The translations under genes were made by a program, and so were the position numbers. Below the pieces are notes generated by a model that searched no databases, was not told the origin of the DNA, and was given only the letters and a program-made list of their open reading frames with translations. DNA of 64,000 bases from Daphnia pulex (Eukaryota; Arthropoda; Branchiopoda; Diplostraca; Daphniidae): positions 186,001 through 250,000 of the forward strand of contig NC_060017.1 of NCBI RefSeq assembly GCF_021134715.1, in the 5' to 3' direction. How positions within the stretch are numbered: position 1 is the first letter of the stretch; every line of letters begins with the position of its first letter. Of this stretch, positions 20,572 to 32,300 are shown piece by piece.

Positions 20572-21717
20572 TTTACATGAATTGTATTTTTTTATTGAGA
20601 AGGCAACCACATTAAACTGCATGCACACTTTCTGCCAGTATTGTCTCTCGCAGTGGAAACACTTCGATGCACAACGAGAGACGGTGGAGGGTGGACGGTA
20701 TAGGGTGGACGGTGGACGGTGGACGTTGGAGACGGTGTTGGATGTCCTGTCTGCAGGGACGTGATAATATCAGAAAAACGAAACTACTTAGCTGACAACT
20801 TGATTGCAATAATGGTGGATAGTTACTCGGAAGAAGAGAAGAACAGTAGAAAGGAGTTGGTTGCGCAACGCCAAGAACAGGCGCAGCAAAATGTTGAAAT
20901 GCCATCCCAGACGAACTTGGCCATCCAGTCCACCAATCGCATCAATCAAGGTATGGGAGAAATGGAAAAGAAAATTGAAGCTATTTTTAAATTTCTTACC
21001 GAGCCTAGTCAGTTATTGCCACTAACATTTTTTTATAAAGAGTTACACTTCTGACTCTCATGTATATTTATTTGATGTTTATTTTCCACCACAATCTAGA
21101 TGTGCTTCTATTGCCGCCCGTGCTACCGACGCCACCCGTGCTACCGACGCCACCCGTGCTACCGACGCCACCCGTGCTACCGACGCCACCCGTGCTACCG
21201 ACGCCACCCATGCTACCGACGCCACCCGTGCTACCGACGCCGCCCGTGCTACCGACGCCACCCGTGCTACCGACGCCACCCGTGCTACCGACGCCACCCA
21301 TGCTACCGACGCCACCCGTGCTACCGACGCCGCCCGTGCTACCGACGCCACCCGTGCTACCGACGCCACCCGTGCTACCGACGCCACCGCCTTCACCGCC
21401 TCCAGTTGTTCCACCTGCACGATTGCGATTGGAGGTTGCGGCCGTAATTCCTATACGGAGAAGATCTGCTGGACGGAGAAGATCTGCTGGACGGAGAAGA
21501 CCCGCAATCTTCGGCATTCAAGGTCAGTAGTCTCGCGTTGACTAAGAAGATTTTTTAAAATTACATCTTTGAATGTTGCGTTGATTTTTGGCATGCAGGC
21601 CCACGAACAATTCAAAGAGCTACTGCTAACCGTACGAATCAGTCCTCAGCTCGCTCAACATCAGGTCGCACAGTCCAAGGGTCGTTGGCGAAACCGCGCT
21701 GGCGTTATTGATTTTTA
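20572..21717 (+). pseudogene. RING-finger gene (RNF8/CHFR-like), 5'-truncated and frame-shifted
   Basis: The first part encodes TTLNCMHTFCQYCLSQW, the middle of a C3HC4 RING, but the first zinc pair CxxC is missing. After a GGTGGACGGT microrepeat (about 20690-20735) the frame changes and CPVCRDVI closes the RING, followed by NYLADNLIAIMVDSYSEEEK and a charged, Q-rich coiled-coil-like tail. A second exon probably begins at about 21100 after an AATCTAG acceptor, encodes 15 copies of a PVLPTP hexapeptide plus an Arg-rich tail, and ends at a donor AAG|GTCAGT near 21531. A third exon, from about 21600 to 21717, ends in PRWRY and a stop. RING proteins of this type are E3 ubiquitin ligases; no FHA domain is seen. 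Truncation and frameshift argue for a pseudogene or a locus with an assembly or allelic defect. Confidence 0.55.
21117..21386 (+). repeat. 18-bp coding minisatellite, 15 copies
   Basis: Fifteen near-identical copies of CCCGTGCTACCGACGCCA in tandem, encoding PVLPTP in the RING gene frame. Variants change GTG to ATG (units 6 and 11) or ACC to GCC. Because the unit length is a multiple of three, several other frames on both strands are open too and should not be read as genes. A second short repeat of GAAGATCTGCTGGACGGA (about 2.5 copies) follows at about 21459-21505. Confidence 0.95.
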
Positions 21718-23281
21718 TTAAATATTTTACATTGGGTTAATCTCCTTTACTTGTGTAATATTATGTATTTTTAATTAGGATGAGATTTTTTTCCCCGCCC
21801 TTCTAATTTTCAAAATGTATGTTTTTGGAAACTGTTTCATCAAATGCTATATATGGTTTTATTTTCTGAAATACAATGTTACGGGAAGTATCGTGATGCC
21901 GTTAATAAAGTTTTATTAAAAATTGCGATAAAAGAAATTGTAAGCAAGAAACGTAGAAAGACTTATTTGAAAAGGAACTGGAATAAGTGAAACTTGGCGT
22001 CGTTTTATTCACTGTTCGTTCAGTTTACATTTCCCCAGCTTATATTTGTCCTGAAAGAAGCGTGCCAAATGTGGAGCTGGCCTGCTGGCCCAGAAGTGAT
22101 GAATTCAAGATTATTTATTCGAAATATTTTCCGTACATGGACCGGACTTGACAACTTAGTAACAACAACGCTGGGCAGCAAGCGTCTTAACGCACATTCC
22201 ACTCGTTTGACTTTTACGTAAGACGTGTTCCAAAATGGGAAATCAGTTTTTCTTATAAGCACAACTCAAAAACTATTCGTAATATTACGGTTGTGGCAAT
22301 AGTTTTATTGCGAAGGCTGCTGATACCTCCAAAATCAAACCAAAAATGTTGACTATCGAGTTATTTACCTCTACGATTTTGTAACACTCCCAACGAATAT
22401 TCTTTCAATTTTCAAAAGAACATTGGAACTTTTGAAAATGTATGCATACAACATTCCGATTTAGCCATAGTTGACGTATTTTGAAAGCTTGCAACTAGAT
22501 AATAACCAGTTTTTTTAGCTTTTAAATAACCTACCACCGTATATAAGAGGGCTTTCAAAAATCTAGCTTAAACTAGATTATGACATCTTTACATAAAAGG
22601 TCTGATATAGAAAGTATCTGATTTCTTCATAAACAAATCAATCTAATCAAACAAGACCATTATTTCCTTTTGAGCATTGGGAAAATCCAACGTTATTTCC
22701 TTCGAAGACTTTATGGGTGTGAGCGGTCATAAAACTTTTCTAAATTGGCTGCAATCCCATTCAAAAGTGGGCAAGTTCCACATTTTTTTTTTCTTTTTAT
22801 GGATTTCATTGCGCTCTCCTAACACACACACGTCCACCTGACCTTGCAGAGTCTACCGGGTATTACAGGCTACGGATAATAAAGATTCGTATAAATGTAC
22901 AGGGCTGGTGGACAGAAATATGCATATACAAATAAAAAGACAACACATAACAGAAACTAGTACTAATTAAGCTACGTGATGCGTGAATTGGAAAATAAGT
23001 CTAGTAAAGGTAATAAGTCTAGTAATTTTATCTCTATTTTAAATATGGCTTAATACCAAATTAATTTGCAAGCGGACGAGTGAAACTGGACGACAACGAT
23101 TATGCTCAACTCTATAATTCTGGCAGATACTTGAGCGAGAGGCTGTTGGGTTTAATATTTATTGACTTGACGACCAACATTCGTGCTTATTCTCAAATTC
23201 ACGCAGCACGTAGTGTGTGTGTGAGGAAAGCGCAAAGAAATCCATAAAAAGAAAAAAAAAAGGTGGAACTTGCCGCCAGGT
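21718..23281. other. intergenic region with a 61-bp inverted pair
   Basis: AT-rich sequence downstream of the RING gene. It contains an inverted pair: 22770-22830 (GGCAAGTTCCAC, T-run, TTTTTATGGATTTCATTGCG, CACACAC) and its reverse complement at 23213-23274. No coding sequence recognised. Confidence 0.6.
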
Positions 23282-23468
23282 GGGATTTTGGGAGGATAGT
23301 TTCCCATCTGCGAGTGTCAATGCCCGGCAGAAATCGTCGATCAAGTTTGCGACCGTTGATCAAGTTCCCGGAATCATCAAGGGTTACATCCTATCATCGA
23401 GGAACTGAGATCGCGGCGGCTGTGGATCAAGTGTTTCTGCCGGGACATTTCAATTGCCATACGTCGCC
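23282..23468 (+). repeat. 188-bp inverted repeat, right arm
   Basis: Reverse-complement partner of 19897-20084. The arms enclose the RING-finger remnant and sit between the two CD36 copies. The right arm lies directly beside the 23213-23274 arm of the shorter inverted pair. Confidence 0.8.
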
Positions 23469-23757
23469 ATTCTGCGGAAAAACTCTTAATGTTACCTGTA
23501 CTGCCACAGTTCACGTGTACGACATTCTCAATTTTATATTATATAGTCTATTATGGTTTTGAAGGATTTGACTTGAGTAGGTGTAGGTTTGTGACGAAAA
23601 TTTAAACAATAGACATTTATTGTAACCGCGAATGGTGTTTTATTTATTTATGTTGTTTTGAATGGTTCAAAATGATGACAAAATGTTCACAAATGAATCC
23701 TGCTGTTGCGATTACGAATCGAAATTTCTTTTGGCTGGATTCGAAAACTGCCAAATC

Positions 23758-26159
23758 TTATCGCTGAAATGATGTGAAATGTATATACATTATTAGACCA
23801 GAATAGAGTTTACAAGAACTAATTAGGGAAATAAAAATATTTACCGATAAATAAACCACTAGCATGATGACGCTTGCAATAACTAAAGCGATTCCGGCGG
23901 CTAAGAAGCACCATCGGCTTATATTGAGTGCGTTAATCACATTAACTGCCAAATCGACGTCGTCAGCGCTAGCCTGATCCAGTACAGCCGTCTTGATAAA
24001 AATACAAATAAAATGTTGTTGTAATCTGAAGACGAATAACAAGTTGTGACTTATGGAGAGAAATCACTTTCCTTCCTAGATATACCTCATTGATCCAAAA
24101 GACAGGGAAGATTGTGTTGCTAATATTAAGAAGTTTTTGAGGGACGGCATATCTTCGTACGTCGATATTAATCTGGATGCGCTCGGAGATAAAGACTGGC
24201 ACAGCCGTCAGCTAAACGAGATTTTGGAAGACAAAAATGAAGTTTTTCAAGTTCCTATGCAAATTAGAGCTTTTAAAGATCAATGCTGAGTTCATTACTG
24301 GTTCAAGATCTATATGAGTTTCGTGCCATTCTTTAACCGGATGTACTCCAATAAAAGCATCAGAATATTTCGGGTCGCCCATGTAAAAGTGGGGTGTTGA
24401 CAGCAGGATGGGGGCCCCTGTAACGATTCACAACCAAATAAACCAACAAAATTGAACCCAGAAAAAAAATTATAAAAAAAAAAAATTTTAATAAAAAAAT
24501 TCATTAAATGGATAAATCCAGAAATTATTGTTTAACTAACCGAACTGACAAGGCCGCATATCGAGAATGCCAGCGCTGAAGCACAGGGTAGGATCTGTAC
24601 TATAATCTCGACAATAGCAAAAGTTTTCCGGGTTTTTGTCATCGAAAACCTCGGCTGGAACGGTGAATCGATTCGATTTGATTCCCATCGTCTCGATGTC
24701 TCTCTCGTATGTGGTGTATATGGACCTATAGACGTTATATATGAACTTAAGGAATCCCAAAATTTCCATGTATATTAATATCAAAGACGAATCATACCGA
24801 CATAGATCCGTAACGAAGATGTAGGTTTTCTCGGCGACATCCACCAACGGTGGGTAAATGGCTCCGTCAGTACCTTCATTCAAACAAATACATTTTCGAA
24901 AATCATTGGTTATTTTTCAATATATTTTTTTCAAATATTAATAGATGCTATAAAACCTACCGTTTATCATATTGCAGTAAGGGTCATTCCAGTAGTTCAA
25001 ATTTTCTTCCCCCTTCCACTTTCTGATCAAACCTAATTTGTCAAGTCCATTTGCCCCCGATTCTACAACAACCTCTCCATCATTGGTATTATTCACCTAC
25101 CGTAACCACATTTTTTTTTAAATATACAAGTAAGAAGTGAAATCCATTTCTGATGTATCAGTTAATTAAAAGGGCGCAGACTTACTCCGTAATAATATCC
25201 GAAGCGTGGGTCTTCAGGGAGCTTTGGATGATGATGGTATTTGAATCATTAGTTCCTGATAACAATATGTATATCATAAAAAAAAAAAAAAATATTCACC
25301 GGTGGCAGCTGGACGCCAAGCAAATCGCTCAACATTTGAATAATCTCAATGTATCCGTCAAGTTCCCATCCATCGAAGAGCATTTCTCCTACTGTGCGCG
25401 TCATAAATGGACCCTCGCCGATCGACTTTAGCAATTGGTGCATACTAAGTGAAAGTTCTCCCGCTGATTCAGGCGGTGCGTAATCCACAATCAATGAGGC
25501 TAATGTCTGTGAAAAAAGAATTTGATTGTCGATTGTAAAATGCCTTGAGAATAATATGGTAGGCTAAATATTAGCCAACAACGTACAAAATAGACGGGAT
25601 TGACAGTGACGATTATTGCGTCCAACGGGGTTTCATTTTCCGTTGGTTCGTAATAGTAACTTCCCTCCTCCAGGTAAGTCAGCAAACCATCCTTTTCAGT
25701 GACGTTGAATTTGACACGTTTTTCACTGAATGGAAATTTGCATCCGTTAAAATTTGACTTGATTTAAACAACTCAATTTAAATAAATAATTGTGCCCAAC
25801 TTGATCACCTAAAAGTGAAAGGTCCTAACTGTGTTAGATTGAAAACGACGCTATTGTCAGTGGGATCGTTGCAATTCGTGCAGTTGAACAGGAAAAACTG
25901 TAGGAAGAACGGAACCGGAGGACTCTTCCACACTTCGAAAAGGGCTTCATTCTCTGCCGTTATAATTGCTTGCTACAAGATTTTAATTCGCAGTTGAAAA
26001 TCAAATTATAACGTGTTATTGAAAAAAAGCCAAAAATTCGAATAGGCCTACCGAAGTGGCGATATCGGGAACGAGAATCCAGCCCAACGTCGATGAGAGT
26101 ATAATGACAGCGACACCGACAGAGCCCACGATGGCGGTCTTCACCATGTTGGAAACCAT
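23758..26159 (-). CDS. CD36 / scavenger receptor class B protein, copy B
   Basis: Twelve coding exons on the minus strand: 26159-26052, 25972-25809, 25725-25587, 25506-25300, 25221-25186, 25096-24961, 24873-24798, 24725-24541, 24417-24299, 24211-24086, 23991-23845 and 23763-23758; 482 aa. Same two-membrane-segment CD36 layout as copy A, with FFLFNCTNC, TVNPVYF, CNMINGTDGAIYPP and CYCRDY...CFSAGILDMRPC. Ten of the eleven introns match copy A in position and phase. The extra one (25222-25299) splits the region that is a single exon in A. Exon 1 is identical in protein to A and differs at one nucleotide, whereas the ectodomain exons are clearly diverged. The last exon again encodes only Arg-stop. 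The ligand is unknown. Confidence 0.9.
25222..25299 (-). other. copy-specific 78-nt intron in CD36-B
   Basis: Donor CCACCG|GTGAAT and acceptor ATCCAAAG|CTCCC join LPP to LPEDP, matching copy A, where the sequence is continuous. Unspliced, this stretch has TAA and TGA in frame. It contains a 14-base T-run just after the donor. Confidence 0.7.
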
Positions 26160-27426
26160 TTTCCTCTTTTTTTTTTAATTGCACAAATCGACTTCTTCCT
26201 GGCCGCGAAACAATATGAGACCTGCTCAAAGCAAGTTCGTCTCTTCGGGTCTGTCCTCGTCTCTCATAAAACCAAATTCTTTTTTACTATATTGCGTTAT
26301 CAGTAAATTTACAAGACGATTTGTTCTGTATTTTGGGTTGCAGCGGAAAAATACAAAACAATCCTATATCTCGTTTTACTTACCTATCTTGGCATGTGCA
26401 TGCTACGTTATCCGAAGGGTTTATTGAGGAGTGCATGCATCCTTTTGCTTTGTTTACCTTGGATATATGGATATAGAAATGACAATCACCTAAGGAACAC
26501 TCGTATTAATCGGCAGTTTTCCCAACTTGTTTGCTTTTTGCTATGACGCTTGCATTTAGTTACAGTCTGTCTGTAGCCGATAAGCTTGATGGAACCGCCA
26601 ATGAATGCAACGTCTGATATGTTCCCTCCCCAAGAAAACAAAAAACACATTTTAAACTTCAAGGGTAAACTTGTTTGTTTTGATCTGAAGTTGGTCGACG
26701 ATTACAAGCTTGACGTATAGACTGGGTGTGTGGTGGAAAGAGAAGCGCTTAAACGATCAACTGGTTGGTTCAGCTTTATCAATTTTTATTGAGTATATAT
26801 TTACTCTTGCGTCTTATTTGAGTAAAATTCTCTATTATTACCGTTACAAAAAGCTCAATAAGCAACCTCAACTACAAAAAGTAGCACATTAGGCAGCAAA
26901 CGTTCAATCTATTTTGATTTCTGCTGTTGTATTCTATTTCCAAGATCTCTGTCAATCTCAGTTTTATTTTACTTGACGGCGGTTTTTCATTGTGACGAAA
27001 TTGAAGAAAAGCAAAATTTTCTCTCAGAAATTTAAGAAAGTGTGCATACGCTACTCCTTTCTCAATATCAAATTGCCCTACGTTTCTGTCAAAGAATATC
27101 CTTAAAATAATGGGGAAACAACAAATATACATGAAATTTAATCCAGTTATCCAGTTATTAGTGTAGCAAATAAGTATTTGGAGCATACAACGACCTACGT
27201 TGACAAATAATTTTTTTTTTAAGTAATTGGTATTTTATAAACATTTCGGTAATTAGAAACGAAATATATCAGATGAGGGCTACGTGATTTTTGCGTAGCA
27301 ACTCGTTTCAAGTCATCAACGTTATCATCATTGTGAATTGTGGGTTATTTTTTATTTATTATTTAATGTCTCTCGCGTCTCTACTTGTGGACGAACGACA
27401 TGTTTTAGGGTCAAACGCGGCCTACC
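26160..27426. other. intergenic region between divergent CD36-B and peptide gene
   Basis: AT-rich sequence holding the upstream regions of CD36 copy B (-) and of the cysteine-rich peptide gene (+). No ORF or repeat of note. I saw no convincing NF-kappaB-type site near the peptide promoter. Confidence 0.45.
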
Positions 27427-27435
27427 GTATATAAA
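27427..27435 (+). promoter_or_regulatory. TATA box of cysteine-rich peptide gene
   Basis: GTATATAAA lies about 30 bp before a CATCAACAG sequence suitable as transcription start (about 27458). A 5' UTR exon would then end at the donor GCCAAG|GTAACT (27506), and the acceptor ACGTAG at 27731 opens the coding exon nine bases before its ATG. Position relative to the gene makes this a good candidate. Confidence 0.6.
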
Positions 27436-27740
27436 CCGCCGTTGTCTCAGGGACCATCAACAGTTTAGCGCTTGCACTCCTCGAAATTTGCTCTACAAAA
27501 GCCAAGGTAACTATTTAATCGTATATTTTATGTAACATTTACTATACATTTCTGTATAAATTTACTTGTTGCTTGTTGCAATGCGGTTACATTCACATAC
27601 TAGACCCTGTGTAGGGCTTCTGTCATTATGCTTGGGTTAATTAAATTTAACATTTTCTTATTCAGTGTAATAACTTTGTAGGACTCTTCTGTTTTTATTA
27701 AATTTTTCTTGGAATATTTCTTGCAACGTAGATTACAATC

Positions 27741-28169
27741 ATGATTCAACGCCAGTCCAATTTTTCCCTTCTCGCCTTGGTGGTGTCGTTATTGTCTTTC
27801 ATTATTGTAAACCATCATCAGTTTTGCCAGGGAGCTTCCGTCGATGGTCGACAATATTCGGGCCAACAATCGAATTTATTGGTGGACTCATCCGTCGCGT
27901 CTGATACTTCTGCGTTTGATGCCGAGTCGCCAACCTTGACAGTATCAGAAGACAGCCCATCAAGTCGGGTAAAGCGTCAAAGAAATGCCGACACTTGTGA
28001 TCGTTGGGGTCAAAGACAATGGCTGCAACGAACCGATGGTTTATGGATCGATGGAACGAGAAACAGCAGAGCTGAAAATTGTCGACTTGCCTGTCGAATT
28101 GATGGATGCGGAAGCGGGCGCTGTAGTTCCGGTGAAGTCTTCCGTAAATGTATCTGTTCAGGTTGTTAA
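27741..28169 (+). CDS. secreted drosomycin-like CS-alpha-beta peptide precursor
   Basis: A 142-residue precursor in one coding exon. Residues 1-31 are a signal peptide (hydrophobic core LLALVVSLLSFIIV). A serine and aspartate-rich propeptide ends at the furin-type site RVKR (76-79). The mature region (80-142) has eight cysteines at 86, 114, 118, 123, 128, 137, 139 and 142. CxxxC (114-118) followed by CxC (137-139) is the CS-alpha-beta signature. The spacing C-x3-C-x9-C and the ending CxCxxC are the same as in the insect antifungal peptide drosomycin, while the N-terminal loop is longer and one cysteine (123) is displaced. A secreted antimicrobial or antifungal role is inference. The ATG follows a 5' UTR intron and gives a normal secretion signal, which supports the start. 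No homologue lies nearby. Confidence 0.8.
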   Translation: MIQRQSNFSLLALVVSLLSFIIVNHHQFCQGASVDGRQYSGQQSNLLVDSSVASDTSAFDAESPTLTVSEDSPSSRVKRQRNADTCDRWGQRQWLQRTDGLWIDGTRNSRAENCRLACRIDGCGSGRCSSGEVFRKCICSGC

Positions 28170-29314
28170 ATTCAGGAGGATAGAACGGCAAGATTTCTAT
28201 AATATTCCAGACCATTTATTGTTTCCCAAATTACTATCAGATTTACCCCAGTTTGAAAATGCTTCAGGGAATGCTGCGGTACGTTGATTAAACGTGAAAA
28301 AGATTTTTGAAAGATTTTCATAGAAGTACATGCCTTGTAATTGATTTGTCTTAACAAAAAAAAAAAAAAAAAAAAACTGCTGATTTTTCTGCTGGTTGGG
28401 TTATCACCAATACACGATTTGTGGGACTAAGCTATTTTCATCGTCTTCAACTCATACTTGTCTATTATATTTATCGTGCAGAGCGACTGTATGAATATGA
28501 GAGACATTGAGCACAAAATCCAAGATATCCAAGAATTAGCGAAAATACCCACCGCAACCTTTCTGCTATGAATCCTTAAAAATAAGAAAACGGGAGAAAA
28601 CAAAAAATTATAAAATAAATTAATCTGTGAGGTATGTTGGTTTAAACAAAGAATGATTTTATTAATTAGAATCGTGTTATACATTGGATTTATTTCAATT
28701 AGATCTCAATGGTTTAAAATTTTGTTAATCGGGTTGGCAAGGCAGGACAGCTATTTGCTTCCACGTGCGGCAAACACAACCACACATACACACAAAAACT
28801 TAATCAAATGTGTTGAAATTATAGACTATACTATGAGTCATGCAAAAGAGCCAGTGCAACCACATGCAACGTGTAAGGCCATTGTCAACAAACGAGTTTG
28901 GTATTCAATCGGACGGAGATGGATTGAAAAATCGCTTGGAGCGACGGGTTATTGATAAGAACCGAATACAAACAAACAACCAAAATTAAACAGGCAGTGA
29001 AACAATGACTAGATACGGGGGGAAAATAAAACTGACGACACAAAAATCAAAAGACTTTTGAGAATGGACGGATTAAAAGAAAATATTAAGGCAATAGAAA
29101 ATAATTTGTAAAAGGTGACACAACTACCCTCAAATGCTATGAAAGAGCATTAAATAAAAGAGCACATGAGAACACGATTGAAAACCCTGGCCAGAAAAAG
29201 ACGCGTGATGATATGCTGCAAGAAGATGAGAACATTCCAAAAACATGAAGGGGCTTTCAAAGAGTGGGGCCGCGTAGAGAAAATGAACACAAAGAGACAG
29301 GTAATTAAATGAGA
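28170..29314. other. convergent intergenic region
   Basis: 3' flanks of the peptide gene (+) and WDR19 (-). Contains a 22-base A-run at about 28356-28377 and AT-rich sequence. No further gene recognised. Confidence 0.5.
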
Positions 29315-32300
29315 TCAATTGCTTTTTGGTTTTAAAGGTTCGGTCCATACGGCAAGCGCTCCATTACCAGAAATCTTATTGTTACACATTGGGCAAGGCT
29401 CCCCACCATCAACAAGCCTATAAATGTATCAAATTGTCTTTAAAATAATCGAATACCGGTATGCAATGGAAGTTAAAGATACGTACTTCATGAATTCCGA
29501 ACGGATGGCCATGAATTGGCAACTAGGACAGCGAGTTAGATCTTCTTTGATTACGTGCATGCCCTATGACAATCAGAAAAGACAATAAACAATGATTTAG
29601 TATATTGTATGATATAAAAAAGAAATAACTACCGTAACGATGCACATGGGGATATGCTGTTTGCACTGAATGCACACCAGCAGCGTCGACGGAATGGCTG
29701 TGCTACAGAACGGACACGGGGTCAAGTCATCTTCCGGATCGGTTGAGCCTTTGGGTGGGCGACGGACAGTGCTTTCAATCTTTTTCTTGTACTTGACGTC
29801 AAGTTGGTCGCGGTATTCCGGTCTCATTAAAGTGGCCGCATACTGAAATGCTGCGTTCTTCAGCCCCGCCCGATCGCACTCGATGACAGTTGAGGTGAGA
29901 ATGGGCACAACATCTGAGGGTTTTCATATCAAATCATTAATATCATCGAAACCATTTTAAGTGAATCGAAAGAGAAAGAAAGCGAATATACGCGAGGGGA
30001 ATTTGGAGATGCACTCGGCCACTCGAATAAGTAAACGGGAGGCATTGAGATGTTGTCCTCGGCGAATGTGCATCCGCACGATGACGTACGAATGTAACAG
30101 TTGCAAGTTGTACTCCATTTCCAGCGGAATGATGATATCATGACTACTCAATTCTTTGTACATGTGCTGTAAAAGACTATGAGCGTCTTTGTAGTTCCCT
30201 AGTTGGAATAAAGGGGAGAACATTAAAATTACGTGTGGTTTTGACACTTTATTAATTCGCGCCATTTACCGGCATTTTGTTCCTCAGTTGCAATAATTAT
30301 GGCAGTTTTAGTAGCCTCTCTATACTGACGACGAGCCAGATATAGACGGAATAGATATTTTCCATCCTATAAAATATATACAGCGTGATTGATAGAGCTC
30401 GTACAAGTCCGGTTAACGATATTTTACTTTTGGAATGTTATCCTGTTCTCCATTTAAAAATCCAATCAACTGGGTAGCCAAGTGATCATCCTGTGAAGTT
30501 GAAACAATGTGGATGGCCGCGTTAATGGCTTTCTCATCATCGCTGCCGTGTTGAGCGCCTTTGAGGAAATACTTGAACGCCTGCCAAAATATATCAGTAA
30601 ATAAAATGTGTATACAAAATGGGAGTAGCTGTTCACTGAAATCACCTTTTCATTCTGACCAGCCAAAGCATAATACTTTCCAGCGAGCAAGAAATTACGT
30701 TCTTGTTCATAGTGCAAAGCAATTTTGTTGAGGTCCTCCCGTGACGCCTGATCTCCCAGAATGTCGGCAAAAAGTTGAATCTGACCGTTTTGACGGGCAA
30801 CTTCAAATGCCGTTTCGTAGTTCTTTGACATAACTAGGTATTCTAAAGCTGTGGTATAGTCACCCAGTTCCATAAAGAACCTAAAACCAAAAAATTTGAT
30901 ATTAAAAATATTGTCAATGAAAATCTACATAATCGGTCGAGATCCCTTACTTTCCAATCAATTTGGCTCCCTCTGTGCTTTTGGATCTTCGTGCAATTCG
31001 CACAGCATCTTGTGGACTATGTAGTTGATTAAGACAAAGTAAGATTGCACTTTCAAAATCACCTGCCAGCTCGTATGAACTAAGCGCTTCTTTATACTGC
31101 CCTTGCGACTCCTTGGCCTGTGAAATTGGGAGATTAAATATCGATACACACAGAAAATCTATAAATTTACCTTTGCATAGGCGATGTGAACTTTAGGTTG
31201 CGTCACATATTGAATGAGCTTGCTCACTTGAGACCAATTTTTCAAACGAGTATACAGTAAAGCAGCCTGGTCTTTGTTGCCAGCAGTCTCATACAGTTCA
31301 GCTGCTTCCAAGAAATACTGCGATTGCAAGATAACCAAAGACAATATGGACAAGTTTCTTGGTAATTCATTGACAATTTAGGAAGAAAACAAACCTTATT
31401 GTCCTCCAGTATAGCGGCGCACTGTTTCATTAGAACACGATCGTTGGATTGAACGGCAAGAGAAATCCCTTTACGAATATCGCCAGATCCAACAGCGCTT
31501 CGAGAAATTCCCGATTGGCAGATACGTTGGTGTTCAGCCTGATCCGGCCCGTTTTCAACTCCTGCACTCATAGCACGCTCATAGTACAAGAGAGCATGAA
31601 CGAAGTCGCCCCTAACCAATTACGTTGGTTTGTTAACAATATTTAATGGCCAGAAATAATTCATGAATTCTTACGTTTGTTCCAGCTGCTGAGCATATTC
31701 TCGAGCTATTACGCCGATCTTGTGCGGAGCTAGTTTTTCAGCTAAAAGCAAGGCTTGCTCCCATTCCATAACATCGGTGTACATGTCGATGGCAATCTCA
31801 GGCTGCGAAGACTTCAAATAACAATCCTTTTTACAAACCAAAATAATAATTTCATCAGCAGCAGATCAAAAAATTTAAACGAAATATTCCGACGTACTTG
31901 AGCTTTTTCTAAGTTTCCCAAAATCATATAAATGTGCCCAGAGAGCAACTGAAGGTCTTCAACATGCTGGATTTCTTCCAAAGACCATACCAGGGATATA
32001 TCGCCCAGATGGCGGTAGATTCTAATTGCTATGGAAAAAATATATCAATGAATAAAAATCGTGTTTGGATTTATCGACGGAAAAGTTAACAAATAAAATT
32101 TTACCAAAATCTAGGCGAAAATCGTTAAGGGCTGCATTAGCTGCTTTGACCCACTGATTCGAATCTGCCAGTAGAATTCCAATATCCCACGCATCTTCAT
32201 ATCTGAAAATAAAATTCTCTTAATCAAATTTCAATCGTACATCAAGGAAGAACAGCCTCTCTTATTACTTTCCCATCGCCAAGGAGAACTGCAACGCATT

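Noticed and set aside
21068..21517. Long open frames on both strands across the PVLPTP minisatellite (Gly-Ser-Val, Arg-Arg-His-Pro-Cys-Tyr and similar repeats)
   Set aside because: An 18-bp repeat keeps several frames open on both strands; only the frame continuing from the RING gene has context.
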